The notes under the pieces are model-generated. The model had not been told where the DNA came from. It saw only the letters and a list, made by a program, of their open reading frames with translations, and searched no databases. The position numbers and the translations under genes were made by a program. Of a stretch of DNA of 47,363 bases, positions 27,399 through 38,794 are shown in pieces. The stretch spans positions 1 through 47,363 of the forward strand of contig NZ_MSSW01000033.1 of assembly GCF_002150685.1 (NCBI RefSeq). Reading direction: 5' to 3'. This stretch comes from Algoriphagus antarcticus. GTDB lineage: Bacteria; Bacteroidota; Bacteroidia; Cytophagales; Cyclobacteriaceae. How positions within the stretch are numbered: position 1 is the stretch's first letter; each line of letters opens with the position of its first letter.

Positions 27399-30300
27399 AT
27401 GAAGAAGGTAATTGAGTTTTTAGCACAGAAACCCAAAACAGTAAATATCCTGATTGGGATGATTCTGGTGGTGGGCCTTATCGCATTAGGAAATATGCGC
27501 TCTAATTTTCTGCCTCCTGAACCTGTCAATTTTATCAATGTCAGCGCAGTCTACCGGGGAGCATCTCCGCAGGAAGTGGAGGAGGATGTGGTCAATAAAA
27601 TCGAAGACAAACTGGAAGGTTTGAAAGGGATCGACCGGGTGACTTCAACTTCTTCGGAGAGCTTTGCTAACGTCAGAATTGAGATATCCGAAGATGCTGA
27701 TCGCAACGAAGTACTTCAGGATATAAACAATGCAGTGAACAGTATAACAACTTTCCCTATGGGATTGGATGTACCGGTGATTGCCAAAGAAGAAATCTTG
27801 AATTATACGATGACCCTTGCTGTGATTGGAGATGGAAGTGTACGCATCCTCAAGGATTATGCAAAAGAAATTAAAGATGAGCTTATCCTAAATCCCAGTC
27901 TATCGCAGATTTTCATCAGCGGATTTCCGGAAGAAGAGATCGAAGTACGGATCAGAGAAAATGACCTTCGTGCCTATAATCTTTCGTTTGACGAGGTGAG
28001 TGCCGCGATCAATAGAACCAACATCAAGGCCTCCGGAGGAGAATTAGAAACTGGGACGCAGCGAATTTTGATCAGATTGGATAGTCGAAATTACTATGCG
28101 AAGGACCTACTGAACACAATCGTAAAAGCTACTCCAGATGGCAAAGTAGTTTATCTAAAGGATATTGCGGAAGTTCAGGATCGCTTTGCAAGTAAGCCAG
28201 ATCAGAGTTTTATAAATGGAAAGCCCGGTGTGATCCTTAAAGTTTTCAGTCGTGGAGAGGAAGATATTTTGGAAAATGCAGAAATCCTAAATGCTTATGT
28301 CACTGATTTCAATTCAAAGAATGCACTTTACCAGCTGATTATTGTAGAAGATAGAGGGATTCCACTAAGTGATTCCATCGCACGGCTTCAGAATAATGCT
28401 TGGCAGGGAATCCTTTTGGTACTTATTGTTTTGGGTTTGTTTCTGGATCCTCGTATTGCCTTTTGGGTGGCATTTAAGATCCCAGTCGCACTACTTGGGA
28501 TGTTTACTTTAAGTTACTTCTATGATTTGACGATCAACCAGGTATCACTATTCGGTACCATCATCGTGCTTGGAGTCATCGTCGATGATGGGGTAGTGGT
28601 GGCTGAGAATATCTATGAGAAATTCATGAAAGGGTTGACTCCGCTTCAGGCTGCGATCGAAGGGACCATTGAGGTGATTCCGGCGATTGTTTCCTCCTTG
28701 ATAACCACAGCCTGTGCCTTTAGTATATTCTTCTTTTTTGACGGTCAACTTGGAGATTATTTCTCAGATGTCGCTTTTGTGGTATGCGCCACCTTATTTA
28801 TTGCCTTGCTGGAAAGCTTATTTTTCCTTCCAGTGCACATCGCCAGATCAAAAGCACTTCGCCGAGATGACAAACCCTGGAAACTCACCCAGATCACTAA
28901 CAATTCCCTGCTTCGGTTCCGAGATTTCTTTTATGCAAAAGTGATTAAAGGAAGTATGAAAATGCCAATCGTCCCTGTGATCATAGTGATCGGGATCATG
29001 GTTTTGACCGTGGTGGCTCTAGGTTCGGGATTAATCAAAAGCACCTTTTTCCCGAATATTGATCAGGATATGGTGACCGCTCAGATTGAGCTTCCTCTGG
29101 GAACAGACGAGCGGATCGTTAGAGAAAAACTGGATATTATAGAAGCTGCTGTTTGGGAAGTGAATGAAGAATATTCTTCAGAAAGATCGGATAGTCTTCA
29201 AGTGGTCAGGTTTGTGGAAAAAGTCATCGGTCCAAAATCGAACGAAGGCTATTTGAATATCTATATGCTTGAGGGAGATACTCGAAATATCCTTTCCTAT
29301 GTAGTAGCAGGGACAATTCGAGATAAAGTGGGTCCAATTCCAGAGGCGAAAAATTTAGCTTTTAAGAGCTTATCAGCCTTTGGTAAACCAGTTTCGATTG
29401 CCTTGATTGGAAGAAATACGGAGGATTTAAGAGCCGCGAAAACCATGCTTCGTGATTACCTCGAAACCAGAGATGATCTCAAGGATATCACTGACACAGA
29501 CAAGCAAGGGATGCCGGAACTGGAAATGACCTTGAAAGAAAATGCCCGATTATTGGGTTTCTCGGAAGCTCAGGTTTTTGATCAGGTTAGGAAAGGGTTC
29601 TTTGGATTGGAAGCTCAAAGTTTGCAGCGAGCTGATGAGGAAGTGAAAATCTGGGTACGTTATGATGTGAAAGATCGAAGATCCATCCAAGATCTGGAGA
29701 ACATGCGCCTTTCATTGCCTAATGGTTCTTCGTATCCCATGAGTGAATTGGCGGATTTCGAATACAAAACAAATGTGACGGAGATCAATCATCAATCGGG
29801 AGTTCGTGAACTTCGGGTGGAGGCAGATATTGCTAATTTGATGGTGTCGGTGCCTTCGATTCTCGCGGATACTGAGGCTGGAGTACTTGCTGATATTCAA
29901 AAAAAATTCCCCAATATCCGATATACCTTAGAAGGGGAAGCCCGTCTTTCAGGAAAAACCCAAGCTTCCAGCCAAGGACCTACCACGTTGGTTTTTATTC
30001 TGATTGTAGTGATTCTATTGTTGAACTACCGATCGATAGGAAAGACCTTAGCGATTCTGGCCATGCTTCCTTTTGCATTTATTGGGATAGCATGGGGTAC
30101 TTTTATTCACGGGATTCCAGTGAGTATCTTCTCTTTCCTTGGCATGATCGCACTTTGGGGGATTTTGATCAATAATGGCCTGGTCCTGGTGTCTACCTAT
30201 AATGACAACTTGCTCAAAGGAATGAAAATCAAGGATGCCTTGATTGATTCGGCTATTTCCAGATTCAGACCAATTGTTTTGACGACCATCACCACCGTCT

Positions 30301-30542
30301 TTGGCTTGGCACCATTGCTTTTGAGCAATTCTGTCAGTGCTCAGTTTATCAAACCTACCGCCATAGCCATTGCTTATGGGCTGATCTTCGGATTGGTACT
30401 TTCACTGACTTTTCTGCCTTCTATTTTGCTTTTGATCAACCAATTGAAAGTTAAAATCTACAAGATCAGCCATAGAAATTCTGAAAAGGAACCTGAAGAA
30501 TTGGACGTAGTCTTAAAGGAAATTAAAAATGAACTAGTCTAA
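27399..30542 (+). CDS. RND-superfamily efflux pump permease (HAE-1/AcrB-like)
   Basis: A 1047-residue inner-membrane drug/proton antiporter with the usual two 6-TM halves and large periplasmic loops. TM1 begins MKKVIEFLAQKPKTVNILIG, and the porter domain contains YRGASPQEVEEDVVNKIED. TM4 carries the proton-relay pair Asp396-Asp397 in VLGVIVDDGVVVAENIYEKF. In TM10 the segment FLGMIALWGILINNGLVLVS has no lysine at the position used by AcrB (Lys940), a feature of the broader, less AcrB-like RND branch. It starts one base after the adaptor and ends 6 bases before the TolC gene. Substrates cannot be read from the sequence. Confidence 0.95.
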   Translation: MKKVIEFLAQKPKTVNILIGMILVVGLIALGNMRSNFLPPEPVNFINVSAVYRGASPQEVEEDVVNKIEDKLEGLKGIDRVTSTSSESFANVRIEISEDADRNEVLQDINNAVNSITTFPMGLDVPVIAKEEILNYTMTLAVIGDGSVRILKDYAKEIKDELILNPSLSQIFISGFPEEEIEVRIRENDLRAYNLSFDEVSAAINRTNIKASGGELETGTQRILIRLDSRNYYAKDLLNTIVKATPDGKVVYLKDIAEVQDRFASKPDQSFINGKPGVILKVFSRGEEDILENAEILNAYVTDFNSKNALYQLIIVEDRGIPLSDSIARLQNNAWQGILLVLIVLGLFLDPRIAFWVAFKIPVALLGMFTLSYFYDLTINQVSLFGTIIVLGVIVDDGVVVAENIYEKFMKGLTPLQAAIEGTIEVIPAIVSSLITTACAFSIFFFFDGQLGDYFSDVAFVVCATLFIALLESLFFLPVHIARSKALRRDDKPWKLTQITNNSLLRFRDFFYAKVIKGSMKMPIVPVIIVIGIMVLTVVALGSGLIKSTFFPNIDQDMVTAQIELPLGTDERIVREKLDIIEAAVWEVNEEYSSERSDSLQVVRFVEKVIGPKSNEGYLNIYMLEGDTRNILSYVVAGTIRDKVGPIPEAKNLAFKSLSAFGKPVSIALIGRNTEDLRAAKTMLRDYLETRDDLKDITDTDKQGMPELEMTLKENARLLGFSEAQVFDQVRKGFFGLEAQSLQRADEEVKIWVRYDVKDRRSIQDLENMRLSLPNGSSYPMSELADFEYKTNVTEINHQSGVRELRVEADIANLMVSVPSILADTEAGVLADIQKKFPNIRYTLEGEARLSGKTQASSQGPTTLVFILIVVILLLNYRSIGKTLAILAMLPFAFIGIAWGTFIHGIPVSIFSFLGMIALWGILINNGLVLVSTYNDNLLKGMKIKDALIDSAISRFRPIVLTTITTVFGLAPLLLSNSVSAQFIKPTAIAIAYGLIFGLVLSLTFLPSILLLINQLKVKIYKISHRNSEKEPEELDVVLKEIKNELV

Positions 30543-30548
30543 TCAAAT

Positions 30549-31898
30549 ATGAAAAAGATAATAATACTCGGCATTCTGGTTCAAATTTTTGTGCTGGGAG
30601 CTCAGGGTCAGGAAACGACCTCGAATGAATTGCTAACATTGGATGAGGCGATTGATAAGACGATCGCAAATAACAAAGACCTGAAGATACAGCGAAATCT
30701 CGTCGAGATCTCGTACAATAATGTCTTCCGTGGAAATTCTGGTCAGGCACCTACGATTAGCTTTGCTGCTGATGGGAAGTTTAGTCAGAACCAAGCAAAC
30801 ATTGATATTCGAACCTTTCAGGAAAATCCTGCTTTGGTAACTATCGATGCTGAAGGTGTACAGTCGACCACTCTTGCAGCTGGAGTTCGTGCTGATTATT
30901 TATTGATTGGAGGATTTCGTGGTAAATACACCTACAAGCTTCTGGAAAATGAGCAAAGCATTTCTCGATATCAGCAGGAAGCAGTTTTGAATGGGTTGAT
31001 TTTGGGAGTATCCGACTTGTATTATGATATCGCAAAGCTTCAAAGCCGGGAAGAACTCGTGATAGAAAATGTGGAGATCAGCAGAGATCAGTTGAGGCGC
31101 ATTGAGAATCAGATAGAATTTGGACAAGCGACTGGTGGGTTAGCACTTTCTGCGCAAACTGATATTAATCAGGAATTGAACGCTTTGGATGATGTGCGCT
31201 TATTGAAAAACAATTTGGTCAAGGAACTGAATTTCCTGATGGGAATCGATCCAGAAACCGATTATCTAGTTTCGGTTAATTTTCAGGATCCTCCACTTTT
31301 GGAAACCAGTGAATTGAAAGCGATGGTGCTTGATGAAAATCCACAGCTAAAGATCAGTGATGCTTTGATTTCAGTATCAAATAATCAGTTGAAACTTTCC
31401 GAATCTGCAAAATACCCTCAATTGAATGCATTTGCGGATTATGGATACTACAGACAGCAGAACGATGCACAGCAGTTGGCGAAATTGGAGACCTTGGGTT
31501 ATACGGCTGGATTGTCGCTTAATTTCCTGATTTTCGACGGCAGCCGGGTAAATAGAGGTATAAAAAATGCGAAAATCGCAATTGAAAACTCTGAGACTCA
31601 AGCTTCCCTAGTCGCTGATGAATTGGTCAAAGAAGCTGTAAAAGAGCAAAGCCAGCTTTTGATTTTGAAGTCAAAATTGGTTCGCCAGGAAAATGATTTG
31701 GCGACCTTTACAGACAATTTTACACGGACTCAAGATCGATTTGAACGTGGATTGGCAAGTTCGTTGGATCTTCGTGAAGCTCTGCGCTCTTTACTCAATG
31801 CCAAAATCGGGATTAACGATGCGAAGTTGGATATTTTAAAATCAGTAGCAAAAATCCGGAATCTGACCGGTGAAATTTTAAAGCAATTTTCAGAATAA
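30549..31898 (+). CDS. TolC-family outer-membrane efflux protein
   Basis: A 449-residue outer-membrane channel protein for the same pump. It has a signal peptide (MKKIIILGILVQIFVLGAQG) and the duplicated outer-membrane-efflux helical layout, with LTLDEAIDKTIANNKDLKIQ opening the first repeat and VLDENPQLKISDALISVSNN opening the second. YPQLNAFADYGYYRQQNDAQ and LGYTAGLSLNFLIFDGSRVN are typical strand segments of TolC proteins. Last gene of the efflux operon, followed within 13 bp by a terminator. Confidence 0.95.
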   Translation: MKKIIILGILVQIFVLGAQGQETTSNELLTLDEAIDKTIANNKDLKIQRNLVEISYNNVFRGNSGQAPTISFAADGKFSQNQANIDIRTFQENPALVTIDAEGVQSTTLAAGVRADYLLIGGFRGKYTYKLLENEQSISRYQQEAVLNGLILGVSDLYYDIAKLQSREELVIENVEISRDQLRRIENQIEFGQATGGLALSAQTDINQELNALDDVRLLKNNLVKELNFLMGIDPETDYLVSVNFQDPPLLETSELKAMVLDENPQLKISDALISVSNNQLKLSESAKYPQLNAFADYGYYRQQNDAQQLAKLETLGYTAGLSLNFLIFDGSRVNRGIKNAKIAIENSETQASLVADELVKEAVKEQSQLLILKSKLVRQENDLATFTDNFTRTQDRFERGLASSLDLREALRSLLNAKIGINDAKLDILKSVAKIRNLTGEILKQFSE

Positions 31899-31910
31899 TT
31901 TGAAAATAGT

Positions 31911-31945
31911 AAAAGACCTAGGTCATCAGATTTAGGTCTTTTTTT
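31911..31945 (+). terminator. Rho-independent terminator of the efflux operon
   Basis: A 9-bp stem AAAGACCTA (31912-31920) / TAGGTCTTT (31933-31941) with a 12-base loop is followed by a T-run, starting 13 bp after the TolC stop. Confidence 0.85.
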
Positions 31946-32071
31946 CTATTTATCAGACAAAGTTGAATTTTTATTAAGTAGGTAAGTTGGATAAGGAACC
32001 ATATTGGCAAGTGTACTATTAAGTCCTTGTCAACCTCGGGATATTAAAAGTGATTTATACTCAGAATATAG

Positions 32072-33829
32072 AATGATACAGGAAATATTCAGAGTTACCT
32101 AGGTGATTTTCTATCAGCGCCGCGTACATTTTCGATATGGGTAAGCCAAAATAAAATAGGTGAATGCGAAAGTATACGTAAAGAAGTAAAGTATATAGTG
32201 GAGGACTGTAGTCTTCGGGCTGAAATTCAGCTAACCATTACCGCAGATGCTGAGAGCTTTACTGAAGAGGGAGAACTTATCACGTTTACTTTTGTAGTTA
32301 AAAACTCTGGCGGGGTAAAACTGGAGGGTATATTGGTTTCTGAATACCTTAGCTATAACAATTGGAATATTCCAGCCTTGGAACCATCAGAGGAAAAGAC
32401 CTTCACTATTTCTTACAGCGTTGGCTTTTCGGATGTTCAAAATGGGTATATCTCTTTTACTGCTGATGCCTCTGGCATAGACAGGAATGGGGTGTCTGTT
32501 TACTCTACTGATCAGAACGAAATTCTTGGCATCTTTTTTCCTCCGGGTTTTCTTGATTATGAAATCACTTCATCTCACACTATCTGCCAGCCTGAAGGCA
32601 CTGCACTTGGGCTGATCAACATAGATTTTGGGAAGCAAAAGCAAAGTGGTATATACACCGCTCAAAGTGTGGAAGACGGCAAGAAACACGCTGGAGATTT
32701 TGATAATAAAAGTAACGTTCAGATCAAGCTGCCCGCAGGGGATTATACCTTGGAAATAGGGGACACTTTAGGACAGTTGCGCTCAGTTCCGGGAATATTT
32801 ACGATCGTAAAGACAGCTGACATTATATTCGATATCCCTACGCAGGTAAAGGCATGTGGTGAATACTTGCTTGCATCAGTAAATGAACAGGATTTAGTAT
32901 TCAAACTCATTGCTCCCGATTGGTCTGAGGTATACCCAAATCCTGATTTTCTCTATCCGGTAATCCAGTCAGGAACTTACCAAATCACAGGAATGGATCC
33001 GAATAAGGAGATGTGTGCCGTGCAGAAAACTTTTGAAGCTGAAATTACTCTGCCTGCAATCCTCGAATTGGAAGTCCTACCATATTGTAGTGAAGACACC
33101 TTCGCTACAATATCCTTGCTTTCTGACATTAAAGGCCAAAAGGTGAGCTGGTATAATGTCGGCTCAGATGAGGTCACGCAAATTGATGCGTTTGATAATA
33201 GCACCATGCTGATTGTGTAGGAAGATGGGACATATCGAGCTACCCTCACGGATGAAGAAGGATGTACTATAGGGGTGGGCCAAATCCAAGTGGTACAGTC
33301 ATTTACAGCTCCACCTATATTAAGCAGCAAGTATACGATCTGCGATAAGAAAAATGTTCGGGTGGTGCTTGACCTTGGAATCCAGTTCAAAGACTTTAGT
33401 TGGATTCTAGCCGGAGTGGAACTGAGCAATGCACAGATTTTCACTCCAGACCAGGCCGGTAGATACAGTCTAATAGCAAAGGACTGGCAGGGATGCGCTT
33501 TTTTTGCAGATTTTGAAGTGGAAGAAAAATGTGAGCCTGAGTTACGATATCCCAATGCCATTCGAACGGGTGATCCTGAAAGGAGCTTTGAAATTTATCC
33601 TGATAATCTGGTAGATGAGCTCGAACTGTTTATTTATAACCGATGGGGGCAGCTTATATACCATTGCGAGGACAAAAAACTAGAAGATGGAGTTAAGTCA
33701 TCCTGTGTATGGGACGGAACTTTCAACAGTACCGCTGTGCCAAATAGCTCATATTCAGTGCTTCTCCGTATTAGGGTAAAGGGGCAAAACCTGACAGTAG
33801 TACAAAAGACTTCTGTCACTGTATTTTGA
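32072..33829 (+). pseudogene. T9SS type B cargo protein, 5'-truncated with an in-frame TAG
   Basis: One reading frame opens at 32072, just after a stop, without a usable start or signal peptide. It runs with a single interruption (TAG at 33218-33220) to the stop at 33827-33829. Upstream of the TAG it holds repetitive beta domains: a CARDB-like unit reading GELITFTFVVKNSGGVKLEG, then Ig/PKD-like units. Downstream it continues in the same frame with EDGTYRATLTDEEGC. The end matches the gliding-motility-associated C-terminal domain used for type B T9SS sorting (ELFIYNRWGQLIYHCEDKKL, CVWDGTFNSTAVPNSSYSVL). An intact relative would be a large secreted, surface-attached protein. The GTG at 32198 is not a convincing start, because coding-like sequence extends upstream of it. 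The promoter and N-terminus are lost. Confidence 0.85.
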
Positions 33830-34264
33830 TAAACTATTCTCATCCATGGGAAGTCATAGTCGTCAGGAGACCCGATTGACTCGTACTGAAAAAAGTTTAC
33901 AGATTAATGCTTAAATACAGCTAGGGGGTTATCAGCTTAGTCTTATAATGGGATTGCAAGAGAAGGTTTTAAGAGGGATAGGTCTTCCACGATCTTTCAG
34001 TTTTGAGATTAGTTTGATGCATTTATTCGGGAGTATGGTTCCCAATGCCCAAGTCAACTTGTCCAAGAAGAAAAGAAAAGCGTAAAGATTCCAACTTGGG
34101 TGCTTTATGGGTTTTTCACTCTTGTTAATCCCAACCTTAAAATTTCATTTTGAAAATGATTGTAGTAGCCCAAACTGATGATTAATATCATAGCATTGGA
34201 CAGTAAAGATTCTTATTTTCATGTCTTGATTTCCTTGAGATTCGTACTCTAAATAATTTATGAC
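33830..34264. other. Spacer before the universal stress protein gene
   Basis: No supported gene. A minus-strand open stretch (about 33942-34158, roughly 70 codons, broken by one stop near its start) reads protein-like in the middle (KHPSWNLYAFLFFLDKLTWA). I cannot assign it, and it may be a fragment of a decayed gene. No terminator with a T-run is visible after the T9SS relic. Confidence 0.35.
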
Positions 34265-35080
34265 ATGAACATATTAGTTCCTTTGGACTTTGGTAAAGAG
34301 TCAGAAAATGCAAAAACATTTGCAGCTGCAGTTGCGAAATCTATTGGGGGAAAGGTAATTTTACTTCATGCAGCTCTTCAGACGTATAATTTTGCATCGT
34401 TAGCTGATGAGGAATATAGTTCTGAGATAAAACGGTCAAAAAATTTAATGAAGAAATACGTTGAGGAATTCAATAACCTTGGCATTACAGCAAGCTATCG
34501 GGTAATCGAAGATAATCTGGAGAGTTCTATCGAGAAAATCTTAAGTATGGATGAAATCGATTTTATCATCTTGGGTACAAAAGGTGCCAAGGGTGTAAAA
34601 AAATTCTTGCTGGGTTCCAATGCCAACGAAATTTTTAAGAATTTTGATGTGCCTATTCTCATAATCCCTATTACAGCTTTTTTTGATAAAGTGGAAAATA
34701 TTGTACTGACATTGGAAAATCCTGAGGACGGTCCTGAATATGTCAGAAAAATACTCCACTTGACCAAAAATTGGGGCCTTCCCTATGAAATTTTGCATTT
34801 CAATTCCGGAACTTCTGACGATACAGATGATCTTGCAGTAAAGCATATTAAATTATTTGAGAAAATTTATCCCGATACATCTTTTGGGCTTACTAGTGTT
34901 TTTTCCACCAGCATACAGACAGGGTTGGAAATTTATCAGAAAGAGCATCCTGAGGCAATGCTTGTAATGCTATCGGGACACAAGAATTTTCTGGAAAAGC
35001 AATTTAATAAGAGCGAAACCGTGGAGATGGTTTACCATACTACTTTGCCACTACTAATAATTAAAGAGAATATAACCTAA
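34265..35080 (+). CDS. Tandem-domain universal stress protein (UspA family)
   Basis: A 271-residue cytosolic protein made of two Usp domains. The first (1-140) begins MNILVPLDFGKESENAKTFA and has the full ATP-binding motif G-2x-G-9x-G-S in GTKGAKGVKKFLLGS (Gly104 onward), so it should bind ATP. The second (about 146-271) starts ENIVLTLENPEDGPEYVRKI and keeps the fold, but its final loop (MLSGHKNFLEKQFNKSETVE) lacks the second glycine, as is usual for the degenerate copy. Monocistronic. Proteins of this form are common in Bacteroidota stress clusters. The direct role is unknown. Confidence 0.92.
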   Translation: MNILVPLDFGKESENAKTFAAAVAKSIGGKVILLHAALQTYNFASLADEEYSSEIKRSKNLMKKYVEEFNNLGITASYRVIEDNLESSIEKILSMDEIDFIILGTKGAKGVKKFLLGSNANEIFKNFDVPILIIPITAFFDKVENIVLTLENPEDGPEYVRKILHLTKNWGLPYEILHFNSGTSDDTDDLAVKHIKLFEKIYPDTSFGLTSVFSTSIQTGLEIYQKEHPEAMLVMLSGHKNFLEKQFNKSETVEMVYHTTLPLLIIKENIT

Positions 35081-35164
35081 AGACAGTACTCGCTTCGGCC
35101 TTCTCTTCCTAAGAGATTTTAGTGGAGTGATACAAGAACTGCCTAACAAAACCCCGGCATTACC

Positions 35165-38100
35165 ATGAAAAAACTTTTACAGCCTGCCTTTCTAGTAGTT
35201 ATAGGAGTGACTTTTAGTTTCGCTTCCTTAGTCCCTAAATCTACTAGCATTCTCAATCCCATTTATAAAGTAGACATGGCGGCTTCAGATTCTACAAAAA
35301 AGGACTCCATTGTTTCTCCCAAATTCAAAGATCTTCCTCTGAAGCCTGAGCGAGAAATTAAGTTCAATACGAATCAGGGCACTTGGATGAGTGTAGACGT
35401 CAGTCCAGATGGTCAATCAGTTGCTTTTGATCTTTTGGGAGACATTTATACAATCCCGATTTCCGGAGGAAAAGCGATCCCGATCACGTCTGGAATGGCT
35501 TATGAAACACATCCACGGTATTCTCCCGACGGTGAAAAGATTTTGTTCACCTCAGATCGAGCTGGAAATGATAACCTTTGGTACATCGATCTAGTGAAAA
35601 AGGACACAGTCCAGATCACCAAAGATAAAAATGGAGATGTACCGGGAGCTGCCTGGACTCCGGATGGAGATTACATCGTTGTGGCCAAAGGGAGAAGAAT
35701 CAGCAAACTTTGGATGTACCACAAAGACGGGGGAGGAGGAATACAGCTCAACGAGGATCCTTCTAGCATGAAAACGATTGATCCGGTAGTTAGCCCTGAC
35801 GGGAAAAAAGTCTATTTTTCCTATCGATCCGGCGCTTGGAATTACAATGCACTTTTGCCTCAATACCAAATCGGAACCTACGATTTTGATAAGGGAAAGA
35901 TCAGCAGTGTCACTTCTAGATATGGCTCGGCTTTTACCCCCACACTCAGCAAAGACGGCCGATGGATGGTCTATGGGTCAAGATGGGAAGAAAAGACCGG
36001 GTTAGTCATCCGTGACATGAAATCCGGCGACGAAAGATGGCTGGCTTATCCAGTACAGCGGGACGAGCAAGAATCCATCGCTCCCCAGGGAGTACTTCCC
36101 GCAATGGCCTTCACCCCGGACAGCAAGTTCGTCGTCGCTTCCTACGGAGGTAAAATCTGGAAAATCCCGGCCGAATCAGGCGATCCAGAGGAAATACCTT
36201 TCGAAGTGGATGTAAACCTGGCGATGGGGCCACGTCTATATTTCAATTATGAAATTAAAGACACCACTGCTGCTTTGGTCACTCAGATCAGAGATGCAGC
36301 CCCTTCTCCTGATGGAAAAAAACTGGCTTTCACCGCACTTGATAGATTGTATGTAATGGATTATCCGGATGGAGAGCCACGCAGACTGACTTCCAACAAC
36401 TTCACCGAAGCCATGCCGGCGTGGAGCCCCGACGGGACCCAATTGGTTTTTATCACATGGGAAGAAGAAAATGGAGGAAACCTATACAAAGCAGTACTGG
36501 CTGGTAAAGGATCCATTACCAAATTAAGTGGGGAAACAGCACTTTACTCCCAACCAGCCTGGAGCTTTGACAATAGAATAGCAGTATTCAAAGGAGCTAA
36601 TCGCCTGCTGAAAGACAATGAAGGAGCCCGCCTCAATGGTACAGAGGCGGAGTTGGTGTGGATACCGGCGGGGGGCGGTGAGTTCCGAAAAATCATGGAT
36701 GCTGGAAATCAAGGCAATGTACATTTCACCAAGGACACTTCGCGTGTATATCTAAATGGCTCGGGAGGCACTTTACTAAGTGTAAATTGGCAGGGAACCG
36801 ATAAGAAGGAATATGCAAAAATTACGGGTATTACTGCCTTTGGATCGGTAGCAGAATCACATGAAAACCATGACCACTCGAACAATCCGACAGAGGCCAC
36901 GGACGTTCGGTATGTAATGGGAATGCCGGTTTCAAACGCTGATGCAGTCAATTACTGCATGCTTCCGGAGGGAGCTACCGCACAGGAACCTCAGATGAAA
37001 CCGAGTAGCGCCAGCACGATTCTGATGGCCCCAGAAGGAAATCTTGCTTTGGCACAAGTGAGTAACAATGTCTATGTGATCAAAATCCCGACTGTAGGAA
37101 AAACTCCTGATATCAATGTGGGAGATCCTAGTTCCAGTAATTTCCCTGCACGCCAGCTCACCGAAATAGGCGGAGAGTGGCCAGCTTGGGAATCAAGTGG
37201 CAAGAAGGTGCATTGATCGCTGGGAAATGGACACTGGGTTTATGATATAGACAGAGCCGAAGCAGTGGAAGATTCAGTAAAATCCGCAAAGAAATCCAAA
37301 ATGATGGCGGACGCTGACAGCGTAGCTTCATTGAAAGCCCTAGGAACTGAGGCTGTAAAAGCTGCTGATTCTGTGGCAAAAGCAAAGAAAGATGCATTGG
37401 CGGAGCTTTTTAAAAATGATAAGGAAAAAGCAAAGTCTGACAGTCTTCATAAGGCTGAATTAAAAGAAGGAGAAACGTACAAGGCCGACGAAAAGCAGGT
37501 AAAGCTCTACTATGAGAAGGATATTCCTAAAGGAACTGTCTTGTTGACTAATGCAAGAATAGTCACGATGAAAGGCGATGAGGTGATAGAAAAAGGGGAT
37601 ATCCTGATCGAAAACAACCGCATAAAAGAAATCGGAATTTCGGGATCGCTTGATGCAGGAAAGGCAAAAGTCTTCGACATGTCCGGTAAAACGATCACGC
37701 CGGGATTCATTGATACTCATGCCCACATGTGGCCAACTTGGGGCTTGCACAAAAACAGTGTTTGGATGTATGCAGCAAATCTCGCTTATGGCGTCACTAC
37801 CACCCGTGATCCACAGACAGCTACCACCGATGTACTGACCTATGGAAATATGGTGGATGCCGGGATGATTCCAGGTCCGAGAATATATTCCACTGGTCCC
37901 GGAGTAGGATACTGGATGTATAATTTAAAGTCTCTCGATCAGACCAAAAATATCCTGAAGCAGTACAGTAAATACTTCAATACACAATACATCAAAATGT
38001 ATCGGGTGGGAAATCGCCAGCACAGACAGTGGGTGATCATGGCAGCAAAAGAGCAGAAATTAATGCCAACCACAGAAGGTGGATTGGACTTCAAGCTAAA

Positions 38101-38794
38101 CATGACCCAGCTGATAGATGGCTATCCGGGACACGAGCACTCTATCCCAATTTATCCCTTATATCAGGATGTGACCAAAACAATCGCTGAAAGTAAAATG
38201 GCAGTGACACCGACGCTTTTAGTGGCTTATGGCGGTCCTTGGGCAGAAAACTACTATTACACTACCGAAAGTCCTCTACATGACCCGAAACTCAATCGAT
38301 TCACACCTTATGAAGAACTCAATTCGAAAGCAAGAAGAAGAGCTGGTGGTCTAGGTGGTTGGTTTGCTCCGGAAGATCATGTGTTTACAAAGCATGCCGA
38401 AGGAATCAACGCGATCTTTGAGCAGGGAGGTCTTGCAGGAATAGGCTCCCATGGTCAGCTTCAGGGATTAGGTTATCACTGGGAACTTTGGTCTGTAGCC
38501 AGTGGAGGTATGAAAGCTCATGATGCACTAAAAGTAGCGACCATTTCCGGAGCTGAAGCGCTTGGCTTGGATAAGGAATTAGGAAGTATCGAAGTAGGTA
38601 AATTGGCTGATTTGGTAATTATGGAAAGTAATCCTTTGGAAAATATCCGCAATACCAACACGATCACACATGTAATGAAAAACGGAAGAATCTACGATGG
38701 AAACACCTTGGATGAAGTGTACCCTACATCTAGAAAAATGGATGCGACTCCCTGGACCAAAGTGGCACCGGTATCCAATACAACATTAAAATAA
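35165..38794 (+). pseudogene. TolB-propeller/amidohydrolase fusion, interrupted by one in-frame TGA
   Basis: One frame of 1209 codons is cut by a single TGA at 37214-37216 (codon 684). Before it (35165-37216) are a signal peptide (MKKLLQPAFLVVIGVTFSFA) and a WD40-like/TolB propeller with repeats such as DVSPDGQSVAFDLLGDIYTI, HPRYSPDGEKILFTSDRAGN and APSPDGKKLAFTALDRLYVM. After it the frame continues without shift: a Lys/Ala/Asp-rich linker, then an imidazolonepropionase/prolidase-like amidohydrolase with metal-site motif GFIDTHAHMW (His852, His854), GYPGHEHSIP, GIGSHGQLQG and the terminal ADLVIMESNPLENIRNTNTI. Context around the stop (KKVH-stop-SLGNGHWVYD) suggests TGG changed to TGA. As read, the product is a propeller alone plus an unexported enzyme, so I call it broken. 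A sequencing error would restore a full secreted enzyme. Confidence 0.85.

Noticed and set aside
37214..37216. TGA as a selenocysteine or other recoded codon
   Set aside because: No selenocysteine insertion structure is evident, the position lies outside the metal site, and TGG (Trp) fits the context; ordinary nonsense mutation or a base error is simpler.
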